Shown one piece after another: positions 35,987-48,855 of a DNA stretch of 64,000 nt. The translations under genes and the position numbers were made by a program. Within the stretch, counting starts at the first letter, position 1. The number at the start of each line of letters is the position of its first letter. The DNA comes from Karalla daura. Taxonomy: Eukaryota > Chordata > Actinopteri > Chaetodontiformes > Leiognathidae. The stretch covers positions 3,209,144-3,273,143 of the forward strand of contig CM055205.1 in NCBI GenBank assembly GCA_029224185.1. The letters run 5' to 3'. A model generated the notes under the pieces. That model ran no database searches and was not told where the DNA came from. It saw only the letters and a program-made list of their open reading frames with translations.

Positions 35987-38626
35987 CACCTCTTCCTCCC
36001 CCTCCTCCCCCGCCTCCTCCTCCTCCTCTGCCTCCTCACTCCTGTCGGCTGATTGGACCAGTCTGGGGTCTGAGGAGAGATGCACATCGCTGGATGACTG
36101 ATTGATCAGGGCGGCACTGTGACAACGGCGGAGGTCCAAATTTAGATCTCCATCAGCCGGTCCGAGGGCGTCTCCCCTCCTGCCAGAGTCCGGGGCGAGC
36201 GGAGAGGCCGACGGAGAGGCACGTCCTCACTTCATGGAGCGAGCCTCCTCTTGACACCTCGTCATCAAGCTCCCTGATTACCGGACATACTTACACCACA
36301 TTTACATCAAGGAAGAGGGAGGCTTTAGTAGATCACCGAAATTGGACGATTTTAGTTAAGATAGTGTTAAAGGTTCTCTTAAAAAGGCGAATATTGTATC
36401 GCTTTTTTATTGCCTCCACGGAGAACAAAGCACTTCAACTTACAGCGGAGTGGAGGCATATTCATAGCTCCAGTGCTCTCTTAGCTTGTGTTCTTTTTTG
36501 TAAGATCTCTGGTTTCTGGTTGTTGTTTTGTTTTGCCATGTTTTTCTGTCCGAAGTTGTCCCGGACCTCAGCATCCAGCGACACTCTGGCTCTTCGCCGA
36601 CCGCACAACAGTTCCTCAGTCTCCTGCCCGTGGCCTGTTTGACTCTCTCACACTCCTGACCTTTCCTCTCGCAGACGCAGCTTAAAAATCCAGCCCGGAC
36701 GCGTGCACCGCGAGGTTCCACGCCCCTGCTGATTGCGTTTGGGGGACACTGGGACGGGAATGCATCGGCGTTCCATCTTCCTCTGCGTCGTCGTTCAGGC
36801 ATGGCAGAAATGAGGCGCCTCCGGTCCTATTGTCATTCCGCTGCGGCGTTGGGACGGGAGGCGAGAGGATATGATGCAGGGGCGCCAAGGCTACATTTGT
36901 GTCATCTGCCAAAACTCTGTTCTAGCGCGATGCACCCCGTTTAACCAACTTGACTGGAAACGATTGATCCCCCCCCCCCACCTCCGTTTTCACAGAAAGC
37001 AGCGGGTAGTTGGAAACGATGAAAGAGCGCGAGGAGAGGAGCGCCGAATAGAGGAGGCTCTGTCTCCTCCTCCTCAGACGTCTCATGCCTCACACTTTAC
37101 GCTGCGGATTTGACGTGGCTCTGTGGCACGAGAAATCAACCTGACGCGTAAAAGGAGGCGGCGCCGAGGGGGAAGGGTTGCAAATTTGGCGGAGGATGGA
37201 TGTCAAAACAGCTGCGGGACGAAAGCCCGACACGATATCGCTCAGAAGGGTCTGACGGGGGAAACGCACACACCGTGCTGTGCACGTGTGCCCGTTAATA
37301 AAAACACTGAATTTGTTATTCTATCGCAGTCCTGGGCGTGGTGGAGGGGAATGCGGGGGGACTCAAATGAGCGCAGTCTATTTCATGGCCTGATTTGTGT
37401 CTTAAAAGTGGTATCGCGTTCAAAGAAGCATATTTGAGTGACGTTCCACATGCACATAACGACATCTACTAACATGTTCTACCTAAACGAGGGAAAAATC
37501 ATGAACCTTCGCATTTTGGAGGATGAGGGTTTTGAACCATATCGAAATGTATTGTGAAAAACGAATGCTGTTGGACACACACCACAACACAGTTCGGAGG
37601 AGGACCTGAACCCATTGTGGGGGACCCCATTCATTTCCATAAACCCGATGTTGGCTTTCCAACTGGAAGCCGCAGCCGGCGGCAAACGCCCTCCTCCGTC
37701 TTGCGATCCAGAAGTGCTGACTGGCCTTGCTGCTGAACCGTGAAACGCCGCGGTGGAGAGGCCGGAGAGTTTGTTGAGACATCGTCGATAGCGCGGCGCG
37801 GCGGCCCCATTTGAAATAATGCGAATCAGACTGGCCACTGATACTCATTACGGGCCGTGTCAAGGCTCCGGCAGGAATCAATGCGCACATAAATTGGCCC
37901 GGGAGGGAAGGGGAAAAAAAACAAAATGTTAGAGCTACTGCGCAAGTGATGCCTCCGCTTGCACTGTGCCTTGCATGCAGCCCATTGTAATTTAGAGAAG
38001 ATGTTTAAAAATAAGCGCAAACACTGACGGCGCTCCATTGTGCGATCCCCCATTAAAAGAGCCATAACAAGAGTGATCTGTTAATGATTTCCCCCCCTGC
38101 AAAATGGATGTTCCTTTGTCAACCAAGGTCTTTCTGGAATAACATCCAAACAATGCCAGACATTGTCCCGCAGGGCGGAGGCGGGCCATTGTGTACGTGG
38201 CGTTGATGTTTTTAGAGAGCGTCTGGGAGCGCGTGACTGATTTGTGGGTTCCAAATGGAAAGGCAAACAAAAAACAAAGATGTGAACTTCCTCTGCCAAA
38301 GCCGCCGTCTGCTAAGTCATGGGATCCCGGGGCCTTGAGCGCCACGTCACTGTTTCCAGGTCAGCCGTGGCCGGTCCTTGCCGCACACAACTGTTGTTCG
38401 ATGCATTTATTACACTGAGAGGATACCGCTCATCTCTGGGCATCCGTACATTCACTCAGTTACGTTCTGTTCGCGTCCTGCTCGGAAGCGTTTAGGGCCA
38501 CAAGTTCATCTCACTGGGAGCAGACGGTAAACAAATGCCATTCTGAGCTAATGTGGCCCGTCTTGCGTTCTGTCAACACAAGTGGCAGGAAAATTTGTTG
38601 ACTGGAGGCACTTCAAATCAACACGT
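34965..38626. other. Non-coding stretch upstream of rarb
   Basis: CA repeat at 35954-35985 followed by CCT-rich sequence. Otherwise unique-looking; no exon recognised. Confidence 0.45.
35954..35985. repeat. (CA)n microsatellite
   Basis: About sixteen CA units. Confidence 0.9.
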
Positions 38627-40230
38627 AGGGCCTGATTTACTAAAGCTTTGCGTGTATAAAAACGTGTGCAAACTCAAAAACGTGCGAGCTGATTGACTAA
38701 CGGTGCGCACGGTGGATTGCGTCCTCAAAGTGAGGAAAACTGCACGCGCTGGCCATTTAGCACCTTGGCCTTAATGCCTATGCAACATGGGGCGTTACAG
38801 GTCGTGTGAGCAGAATCCTGGGAGGAGAATAACACGCAAAACAATGCATCAAACCCGGAAACGATAGCGGTGACTGTTTCTGCGGCTAAATTTAACACGT
38901 CTGAAAGGAAGGTGCAGAACCTCCCAGTTTGACGCACAACGGCTGCAGAAAACGAATTTCACTGTTACTCACTGTGAGCTGTTTATATTGCGTTTTATTT
39001 TCATTTTGAAAAAAAGCAAAAGGATACAGGGAAATAAGATGCTACGTATGGCGGACGTGATTAAACATATTTTTCAAGAATAACCTGTCAATATGACATC
39101 TCTGTGGCTCTGTTTTCCTGGTTGTTTTTTAACACCAAACACCTAATTAACAGCACCGTTACGCAGCGTGCGCACTGGTCCTGCGCTCTCCGGTCCTCCA
39201 CCTCCCTCTCTCTCCTGCCTGCTCCAGTCCCTCCAGTGCCTCCAGTCCCTCCAGTCCCTCCAGTCCCTCCAGTCCCTGCAGCCCCCCCAGTCCCTCCAGT
39301 CCCTCCAGTCCCTGCAGCCCCCCAGTCCCTCCAGTCCCTCCAGTCTCTCCAATCCCTCCAGTCCCTCCAGTCCCTCCAGCCCCTCCAGTCCCTCCAGTCC
39401 CTCCAGTCCCTCCAGCCCCTCCAGCCCCTCCAGTCCCTCCAGTCCCCCCAGTCCCTCCAATCCCTCCAGTCCCTCCAGTCCCTCCAGTCCCTCCAGCCCC
39501 TCCAGTCCCTCCAGCCCCTCTAGTCCCTCCAGTCCCTCCAATCCCTCCAGTCCCTCCAGTCCCTCCAGCCCCTCCAGTCCCTCCAGCCCCTCCAGTCCCC
39601 CCAGTCCCTCCAGCCCCTCCAGTCCCTCCAGCCCCTCCAATCCCTCCAGTCCCTCCAGTCCCTCCAGCCCCTCCAGTCCCTCCAGTCCCTCCAGTCCCTC
39701 CAGCCCCTCCAGTCCCTCCAGCCCCTCCAGTCCCCCCAGTCCCTCCAGTCCCTGCAGTCACCCCAGTCCCTCCAGTCCCTGCAGCCCCCCCAGTCCCTCC
39801 AGCCCCTCCAGTCCCTCAGCTCTTGGCCGATGGAAGAACTGGCCACTGCCTGCACTGCAGCTTCCACTCCTCGACTCAGTGACTGTATGGCCATCACTAG
39901 TTCCACAGGAGCGCACGAGCCAAACTGGCCATACTGGCTATACTGGCCGCTGCTCGCACCTCTTTCTCCTGCCAGATGTGTTTGTCCGTCTCAGCCACAA
40001 GGACTTCCAACTACAGGGAATCATATTTATTCTTCCTCCTTCCTCTGCACTTGCCATGATGGAAAGGTTGACAGCGTGCAAACCCCTCATTTGCATACTG
40101 CTGTTTGCACCTGTTGTCACTGCGGCAAATTCCCTTAGTAGATAACCCGCAAAACGCACGCAAACCAAGCACGCACAATCTTACCAGGAGCACGCAATTA
40201 AGCGCCCCTTATCTGGGATCTTGGTAGAAG
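38627..40230. mobile_element. Degenerate DNA transposon, PIF/Harbinger-like
   Basis: The left end AGGGCCTGATTTACTAAAG is a terminal sequence I associate with common teleost DNA transposons. Complementary words occur at the right: TTAGTAGATAACCC (40135-40148) and a weaker GATCTTGGTAGAAGC (about 40217-40231), so the exact right end is uncertain. On the minus strand a short remnant frame at about 39990-39830 reads helix-like (VELVMAIQSLSRGVEAAVQA), as in the tail of a Myb/SANT-type accessory protein; that reading is weak. A 600-bp minisatellite interrupts it. No transposase is recognisable. Confidence 0.5.
39222..39817. repeat. 9-bp minisatellite (CCCTCCAGT)n, about 66 units
   Basis: Units are CCCTCCAGT with frequent C for T in the last position, and a few units shortened or with CCCC. 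All frames stay open, giving SLQ, PSS, PPV on one strand and GLE, GTG, RDW on the other, so the long ORFs here are artefacts. The complementary strand (ACTGGAGGG)n has regularly spaced GGG runs. Confidence 0.95.
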
Positions 40231-41311
40231 CACACAGTAGAAGCACACAAGTAGCACGGAGTAAAATGTCGCTCCATACAGGCCCGAGTGGCGTTACGTG
40301 GTGTCTCTGACCCAGCAACTGTTTGCGAAAAAATGTTAACGTCGCTGCCCACAGGAGTGATGAAAAAGATTTGGTTCGACGCTAGAATTTTTTAGTTCAC
40401 GGCCTCCCCTTTTGTCTGACTCATCTGGAGACATTTTCGTGCGTCTCACGGCCGCAGACTGAGGAGTCTGAAAAGTTTCACGTTTCATCAGTCCGCATTT
40501 TTGTTGGGCCGTTTCTTTGCACCGCCCCCGTCGACCACCCAACTGAGGAGAAATGTCGAGGTTTCATCAATTATTTATCTTAGTTATACTTGTACTTAAA
40601 AAGAGAGACGTTTTGTGCAGACTTGCTATCATTGAGCCGTTGAGCACATTACCTGTGCACCGCTTGCGCACTCTCAGTAAATATACCGAAGGAGTGAGTA
40701 TCAGAGTGGGCTAACAGGTCCTGTAGAGCACGTCCTCCTCAGACTCCGGCCACGTCGCAGAGACGAGCGCACGTTGGGAAAATAACCAGAGGTTCAGACG
40801 TTCTTCCTTTTCCTTAGCTCAGCTCTGTGATGCCGAGCGACCCTTAAACTTGTAAATCTGAAAATCTGAAACGGGAAGCATCTCAAACGACTACAGAGAG
40901 CTTTCGAGTGTGCGGTGACGTTTTAGACGGAAGCCCGGGAGGCACAGATCGATTCCTCACCGAGGAACGTCCTTGAGCGCTGCCACTCTTCCTTATTTGC
41001 ATCCCGCAGGTGCCGTTTCAAGTCGCCGTGGTCTTGGGAGGACACGTGGTTTTCCCCGATAACAGACGGTTATCAGACAGTCGCACGTGCTCTGTTTCAG
41101 CTCCTTTCCCTTTCATCTCGCTGGCTGTTTCACTTCGTTTTCCACCACGCTCAAGCGGCAGCTTCGATTCTGCGCTAAAAGGAAAAAACAGGGATCGGAT
41201 ATTTTTCCCTTGGCGGGATCAGAAACGATGAGAAACGAGCCCGATCGTAATCGACCACAACGCCAACTCCTCTCCGACGACCTGCTGTCGGAGCCTCTGC
41301 GGCCCGGGCCG
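40231..41311. other. Non-coding stretch, unique-looking
   Basis: No repeat family, exon or RNA gene recognised before the poly-C run. Confidence 0.45.
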
Positions 41312-41336
41312 CCCCCCCCCCCCCCCCCCCCCCCCC
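41312..41336. repeat. Poly-C run of 25
   Basis: Uninterrupted C; exact length uncertain for the usual sequencing reasons. Confidence 0.85.
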
Positions 41337-41465
41337 GGACCTCTCTTCCCCACGGCGGCCTTTCCACCGGGCCCCGGCCGGCCGCTGGAAAGGCATCTCC
41401 GTTTCCAGGCCGTCCTCCTCCAGCGCGGCAGCTGCAGCGCCCGCGTCCCCCCAGAATATTACGAA

Positions 41466-41868
41466 ACTGACCTAATTTCCCGAGCCCGCTGCAGGCTGCG
41501 ATACGGCTCCTTTGTGCTTTTCATTTGAGCCTAAATAATTGATTCGGCCCTCCTCTGCCTGTAATCTCCCCCATAAAGTACCAGCCCGTGATGGACCGGT
41601 GAGCCCTGCCATCGTAATTTCGAGCGGATAAATATGTAATAGCTGTTGTCTCAGTGTAATGCCAAACTCATGAGACATGGCGGGAAAAAAAAAAAGAAAT
41701 ACTGTATTTTTCATAAGCCACTTCTCGGTTGTGCTCAAGCAGCAGCCATCTATCAAAGCAGCCGACCAAATAAGTTTCCCCATTCCTATTTGAAAGATTA
41801 GCACTTTGAGAGGCGTGTGGCTCCAAACTGGAAATGCAGCATGATTCCTGAAGACTGCCTTCACTGAT

Positions 41869-41870
<2 letters not shown>
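41466..41870. promoter_or_regulatory. Candidate conserved non-coding block
   Basis: Repeat-free sequence apart from a 12-A run, with homeodomain-type words (TAAATAATTGATT, GATAAATATGTAAT), TGACCT at 41469-41474 and many short AT-core motifs. It differs in texture from the GC-rich flanks. Proposed on appearance only. Confidence 0.25.
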
Positions 41871-41873
<3 letters not shown>

Positions 41874-41904
<31 letters not shown>

Positions 41905-42066
41905 ACACATAATGACACTGTGCAGTTGGAGACATGCCAGCCCAAAACAGGCTTCATAGCCGGCGCCAGCCCGTAACCCCCTCCCTCCCAATAAGTCCCC
42001 AATACAAACATCTTCCTATGCCGACACACACACACACACGCGCACACACACACACACACGCACACC
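41874..42066. repeat. Two CA microsatellites
   Basis: CA repeats at 41874-41902 and 42024-42065, the second with GCGC interruptions; unique sequence between. Confidence 0.9.
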
Positions 42067-45000
42067 GCCTCGGGACTTTTGCACATTCTGTTTGACACCT
42101 CTAGTCAAGTGCTCCCCGGCAGCCCAGCGGAGTCTGATAAAACATTCAGAGCGGAGAGGCCGGCGCCCGGGCAGCGCTGCCGCGGCTGCTCCCGCGATAA
42201 GGGCCCTCCTCCTCCTCCTCCTCCTCCTCCTCCAATTAAAGCCGAGTAAGCCCCTGCCGGAGACCCGCGCAAACTGCCGGGGACGGCTGTCGGAGGGAGC
42301 CTCTGAAATATTAAGACGGCGCTGACAAACGGGGGGGGCTCGGGTGGGCCGCCGCGCTGTCAGCCTCCCGGCTGCGGCTCGGGGAAGGCCGGGAGGCCGG
42401 GCCCCGCCCACGTCCGACCGCGGCACGCTTTGAGGAGCCCAAAACGATACTTTATATTGATTTTTTTTTCTTTTCCCTGCCACAGTTAGCCTCCTTGATA
42501 CCTTTTACACTTGACAGTTCTCCCCCCCCCGCCCAAATACGCTACAAACATCAACTGATTGTGAAGTATCGCAGGATAAGGTTGGCAAACATTTCATATC
42601 TTCCTCGCTGACGGACAACAGATCGATGGAGAGGCCGAGGCCAGCAGTCGTCTAATATCCTTTGTCGGTGGATGCAGCCTCACTCTCCTGCACCTTTTGC
42701 ACTGTGGCAGCGCGGCTGGAGATAAAACCGGCCTCGGGCACTCACTCGTGCAGAGGACACGCCTCAACGTCCGAGTGGCCGTGCCGTTTTCTAAACCCTA
42801 ACCCTAAAGACGTCAGAATCTGGAGCCACTGCCACGTCTTACTTAGGCGGGATGACCGATGGAGGGAGCCCTGGGCCCCTCGGAGGGACGCCATGGAGTC
42901 ACGACCCCGGAGCACGTTCCAAAACGAGCCGGAGCTCTTTCGCCAATACGGCCAAACGCGTATTGATCCGCCGCTAAAAATAGCCCCCGACCCGGGCGCC
43001 GTTGGCTGGCGTCTGAGAGGGGAGCGGCTAAAAGCCAGCGGCCTCTTCACATTCGCCTCGTCGTTAGGGACCCAGTGAATCTGCCACGGACGACAAGCAA
43101 AAGCAGGGCGTCGTCCACGTTATCCACGGGAACGGAGCGCTTCTTTTTCATTCTTCCCATCCGTTAGCCTCAGCCGCGCAGCCTCTCGGCCTCTCATAAA
43201 GCAGCGATGTAAACACGGGCCCCGGGCTCTGTGCTTTGTACGCGGCATCAAAACAAGCGAGGCCTTCAAACGCGCGGGCCTCGTTTAAAAAAGCCGGTGG
43301 ACGAGAGTCAATACTCGATTTCGGGCGCCGCGCTGGGACGCCACAACGGGAGGAGGGGGGGGGGGACACTTGTTAACAGCGACGCCTGACCTGAGAGGCT
43401 GAGAGAAGGCAGAATGATTGGCCCCTCGTATCCCATAACGGCATTCCTCATCCGATCACAGCCCGACAAAGAGGCACTGACGCGTAACGGACAGCCGTTT
43501 CATTCGCGTGTTCCGCGGCCACTCCGTTTTCAGGAGCAGCCGTCGGCCATTAGCAATTCATCACCTCCTTTATTTCTTTTTTTTTTAATCCCCATTTTCA
43601 TTCTCTGGCGAAACCGGAACGAACGGACGCTCGGCGCGCCGCGCGTCGATGTGCGGGGGGCGTACGGCGCCCGTTCGTGGGCTGGGGGGCCGATGACGGC
43701 GTGAGTCACGCCCGCGGAGATTTAAGGTGGCACGGAAGTCAACGCATTAGCCGCCGCCGCGTAGGCAAAGCCATCGCTCACCGGGCAGGGGGATAGGGCG
43801 GGAGTGGGCGCGGCGGCGCCCGATTGATGAGGACCGGCGTGTGTGTGTGTGTGTGCGCGCGTGCGTGTGTGCGTGGTGGGGGGGGGGGGCGGGGTCTCTA
43901 ATACTCCTTGACATTTGACATGTGAAAGACGAATGCGCGAGCCCGTGGGCGCAAATGACCAAAAGTGGGTGCGCGTCGTTAAAAGCTGAACGTCGCGCAG
44001 TTAACAATCATTTTATGCAGAGCGCCTCTCAAAGCGAACGTCCCTTAAACTCGTTTACATTACGGACGAGGGATGTATAAAAACAAGTCACAGCGTTGTT
44101 ATTATAGATGGTTGTCATCATCGTTTCGAGCGGTTATTATCAGACATCATCCATACACATTGCCAGCTACGAACTATTGACATAATGACTCAATGACACG
44201 CCGCGAGATAAAATATCCACTGTTAAGAGATACCCGAATGCATGTGGCTGCTACCAGACAGGAAAGTGCTGAGGCTTCACAGGTGGCCAGAGCACTGTGC
44301 TGAGCTGGCGCCGGAGGAGGCAGCCCTTGCGCGTGTGTGTGTGTGTGTGTGTGTGGCTGCCAGCTCTGTGTATGCTTTGCGGGGGCGTGACTGGGGAAGG
44401 ATTTGGGCCTGGGAGCTGGGAGGGTTTCAGCCGATGGGATTGGCCCGGGTGCTCCGATCACTCATTCATGACCACCCCCGGTGGTGCCGAGCAGAACCCA
44501 GGCCACTTTTGGCCCCGGCCGCTCTGGCCGAGCGGGATTCATGCACAGAAATAGGTTTTTTTGAAATCTTTTTTTTATATTTCGCGTATTGATCTCCATA
44601 CGAAACTAAAAGTTTGAGAAACGCCCGTTTCCAGTCACGTTGAAGAGAAGCCATTTCCGATGACAACATGCTTAACTCGTCAGGGTGTGGCAGTCACGCA
44701 GCTCCAGGGTGTCTCCCAGCAGTCTATGCCCCTCTAGGACTCCCGTTCCAGGCGGGGCGTTTTTCTTTTTTCACAACAACTCAACTAATGGCGAGGGCCC
44801 CGCATCACAAACTCATAAACGCTCTTGTCTGGAGTCTTTTTTTCTGTCATTTTTCAGCCTTTTTCTTTTTCCCCCTTCTCCTCTTAAACCGCGGCGTCCT
44901 CACAGATGCGGCGAACACACGTTTCCGAGAACTCCTCAGAGGGATTGGGGGGAAGGAATCCCGGTTGCGGAACAGCCAGGCGTCTCGGCGAACTCGCGCT

Positions 45001-46769
45001 TACCTCGTGCTGAACTTCGTCTCACTTATTTTCCCCTCTCATTCCGCATCGTATTGTGCATCTCAAACAAGCGTCCATTCGTCTACAAGGCTGGCTGGAA
45101 TTGGGTTTTTTTCAGCTAAGCACCGGCACTCGCAGCGTTTCTCATTTCGGCGCCTTGATATTAATGTACCGGGGGCTTTATCTCCGTCACACACATTAGC
45201 ACGATCACAATATCCCCTCATCTTTTTCTCCCGGCTTCCATTAATATCTCTCCCCTCCTCTCCCTCGCTCCCCCCCACTGACCCGCGTTTCACTCCCGTG
45301 GGAGACCCACGTTGTAATGGGATCTACAGTGAGCGTACAGTCTTTGAAACTCGACGCGCCGTGGCGAGCAATGAGGCTATTTAAGAGGCTTCTGAAAACA
45401 TGTTCTAGTCCGGCTGGAATGTCCGAGATGACTTCCATATGCGCTTGAAGGCGGATCAAAGTTGTTCCCGCTCTCCGCCGGCCCGAAGGAGTTGAGAGAC
45501 CGAGGTCGGTGTTCCCTGGGTTAGAACGTGCTTAAAAACTCCACCTGAGGTGCGAGTCTGCCGGCTTTCCGTTGAGATGGCACGACATAACACACACATC
45601 AACACAGCTGCATGCTATTTCTCATCTGTTAGTGGGATGGGACTGGCAGCAAATAGTGCCTGTGGTGGGAGAATGTCAGTCGCTCCGCACACATTCCACT
45701 TCCAGAATCCAGAGTCCGGTTTTCAACCTTGACATGTGTTGGGCTCCTTGGTTGCGTGGCACACAACCAAGTTCCGTGTGTCCAGCTATTCATCCACGTG
45801 GCATGTTACGCAGTGTTTGCCTCCACAGCTCCTGACATATTTATAAATCTTAGAAAGCACGTCGTTGCCCGGCCACGCTCGGCTCCTGCTCAAACAATAA
45901 CCGGGGAGCTTAATTGAATAGTTTCACTTTAACGGAAACGGGCAGAAAGAAAAGTTCTTTGACGCCACCGTTTCCATGGGAGCAGCAGTTGGAAATCGCC
46001 TCAAGTGTGGTTCGCTGAAAAGAAGATATTCAATTTGCCCTCCCTGTAATCACTTCACTGTATAGCTCTGAAATGGTGTGAGAAGCTTGTTTGTGACCCT
46101 GCGTATGCGCCGCTGGTAAAACGGACATTGACACGTTCTATTTCCAACTCCTTTCTGTTGCAGACGTCCGGATGCGTAGAAACGCTCCTCGCTCACAGTT
46201 GAGCGCACGCATCTTGCTAGACTATGGACGAAATCTTCTATGTATCTATTCCCAATCGTCTTGAAAATGAAAAGCAGATTTTTTTGAAGTTAACATCAAA
46301 TGTACGTCAATCCCATGCACGCCACCACCCACGCACACGTCACGTCACATCACGCAACAACAGCCGGCAGTGGTGACGTGCGGACTGACGACTGCTTTCC
46401 CAAATAAAGCCGGTGTTTCCTCCAACACTGTGGGAACCCCCACCACCACCCCCACCACCGAGCCAGGATTTTTCACTTTCATTTCGTTGTCAAAGAAATG
46501 ACGCAACATGGGCATTCGTTCTGGAAGGGAGCAACGATCGCCTGCGTGTGCATGACAGACCGAGGCTCGTAAACGCATGCCGAGCTCTATGCTGTTCTTG
46601 GTTAGTCCTTGATGTTCTTCGTTTAGGGGCAGCATGAGCGCTCGTGTAAAGATTGAACGAGTCATCAGCCTTCCCTGCACAGCAAAGGGTGTGCTCGACA
46701 CACACACACACACAAACGAAAGATTATTGTCAACACTAATGGTGATTTAACGCACTTCACACGGAGTGA
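42067..46769. other. Non-coding stretch
   Basis: CTC repeat at 42205-42233, TG/CG repeat at 43839-43874 followed by a G run (43878-43889), GT repeat at 44332-44354, CA at 46698-46714. A small CCCTAA doublet lies at 42795-42807. No exon recognised. Confidence 0.45.
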
Positions 46770-46885
46770 CCCCTGTACTGAACACACACTGGACAGGTCT
46801 CCTGTCCACAGGAGGGCCCACACACCACTCACTCGCAAATCCACGCCTACATTTGGTGCCATTTAGGGTATCCAGTCGGCCTCGG
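46770..46885 (+). mobile_element. LINE 3'-region fragment (L2-like)
   Basis: The order CTGGACAGGTCTCCTGTCCAC, GGGCCCACACACCACTCACTC, ACGCCTACATTTGGTGCCAT and TTAGGGTATCCAGTCGGCCT matches the well-known teleost repeat reading ...GACAGGTCGCCAGTCCATC...CAATTTAGAGTCACCAATTAACCT. Degenerate. Confidence 0.55.
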
Positions 46886-47629
46886 CTGTAAGGCACCGCC
46901 ATGTGGCCAAATTTAAAACGCCAAATGTAAATTTGCGCGAATTTTCGAGCTGTGCTTTGCAGAATCATATAGCACCAGGTGGGCAGGGGAACGCTGGAGC
47001 GCAATAGCGTTTAAAGGGACAGGCGCTAAAACGGAGAGCGAGGCTGTGAAATTGGTGTGTGGAGAACCCAGCTGCGCTCAATCTTTTGGTTTTTCTGACC
47101 CGAACATGATACTTTTAGAAATCAAGGAACCGTGTGGAACAATGTCAAAGAAGGAGAAATGGGCATAATATCCTTTAATGAAAGATTCCATATGCTGCCG
47201 TTAGCACCTAGCACCACTGTTTGAAAGGGTAGAATAGCACCATAAAAATCTCCTTTCAAAGTGACAAAATGTGTCTTTTTGGTTTTGACTTAACAGAAAC
47301 TAAAAATCACAATGTTACTCAGACTCAGTACTCAGACCGTAGCCAGTGGCTCTTTCTCTGTGCGCCCATGTTGCCCAACCATCTAGGGGAGCCCTGAAGC
47401 TGTCAAGCCAAATACTGGCTCCTGTGTTTACAGCGAAATGAGGAGCACCCCATTTTCTGGTCTAAGTTTGGAAATGGAAAATCCAAATCCCACACTAAAT
47501 CCCACGGACCAGGTCCTTTAAATCTTTGAGCCAAGGCAGCCACACTTTTCCACAACAAAATAAGGTGCATTTTATAAGTAATACCGGGATAAAAACGTAA
47601 TCGTAATCATTCGCTTTTCAAAATGACAG

Positions 47630-47990
47630 TGAGCATGATGGGAAAATTCATGGCTGATGTCTTAAATGAAAAATAGGAAATGTATCAATTACGGAGCTCT
47701 AATTGCTTGGCGAGCGCAATACCTCCTCCCCGTATTGACTCACTTTGACAGATTCCTTCATATTGACAAATCCAAGCAGACGGCGTAGTGTTCCAGTCAC
47801 CTCCGGGGTGTCATCCATCACCCGCCCCAAGTCTCTGAGCAAACCTCACGCCTTAATGCTCATTTAAATGGGACACCAATCATCATCCAAAGACAAATGG
47901 CCCATTCAGACGCAGTGCTCAGGCAGGCTCTGTGCAACAGCGTAAAACCGGAGGAAGAACAGCTCGGAACAACTTTCAATCATGCAGCTG
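47630..47990. promoter_or_regulatory. Candidate conserved non-coding block
   Basis: Repeat-free and motif-dense: GCTCTAATTGCTTGG, TTTGACAGATTCC (MEIS-type TGACAG), TTAATGCTCATTTAAATGG, ACCAATCATCATCC. Typical look of a developmental enhancer, but conservation is untested. Confidence 0.3.
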
Positions 47991-48213
47991 CGTGGAAGGA
48001 TTAGGTTACTCCTCTATTTATATCAAAAGTGTTGGAACTCGGTGCCGTATGCTAAGGTTCTTTATATCTTAAGTATATACCCAATAATACTAATTTGGAA
48101 CTGATTGTGGAGATGATTATGTTCTATCACAACAAAGAGAAACTAGCCCGACTGCTTGATCCTAGAGCATCCATTGCCTTTCAGTTTGGTGCATGCAGCA
48201 CCCATCACAGGGC

Positions 48214-48247
48214 CACGGCATGGTCAGACTGTGTTGACCATGCCGTG
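48214..48247. repeat. Perfect 13-bp hairpin with 8-base loop
   Basis: CACGGCATGGTCA (48214-48226) and TGACCATGCCGTG (48235-48247) are exact reverse complements around GACTGTGT. Confidence 0.85.
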
Positions 48248-48855
48248 ACGATCCATCAGAGGGATCTGCCCTGTAAAGCATCAGTGCAGGATGGCAGCTC
48301 GGGCCAAGACAACTTGTATAGAGGAATTCACCCTTTCCCCTGAGTGGGCACGCGGTCACATCCCTTTATCAGTCCACCGTTGTTTCAATCCCTTGTGGTC
48401 TCCATCGATTATCCTTCAGGATCCCGCATCATTCAGTCAAAACCCGTCTCCAGCTTATCGATCCAGACGGGAGACGTCCCTCTGCAGCTAGCCCTCTCCC
48501 ACTCCCTGACAGGTGGACTACCTGCGGTGGTGAGAGTCGGCAAGCGCACCTCCTTCTCCGGGCCTCCCGACACCAAGACGCAGCATGCCCACCTCCCCCG
48601 CCTGCGCCGCCTTGACTCGGAACTGTGCTCTCATCTGTGAATCTGACGATGATCTTCCTTGGGCTTCATTGTGGTCGGGGTGAGACAGAGGCAGCAGAGG
48701 GAAGATGGAGACACTTGGTTGGGCCCCACACACTGTTTGAAATGTGCAGACCTTTCTTCAATGTGCTGGCTAAATTCACGTAGTGAAGAATCACAGACAG
48801 CAAAGCAATACTATTGAGATGAATATTCATATTTCTTATACCAATGGTTGCATTT

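Larger units (their letters stand above)
46886..48855. other. Non-coding stretch, AT-richer than average
   Basis: Includes the candidate conserved block 47630-47990 and a hairpin at 48214-48247. No exon recognised. Confidence 0.4.

Noticed and set aside
39159..40145. Long collagen-like, SLQ- and PSS-repeat frames on both strands
   Set aside because: All are translations of the 9-bp minisatellite; every frame is open by construction.
42795..42807. Interstitial telomere repeat (CCCTAA)
   Set aside because: Only two units; too short to call.
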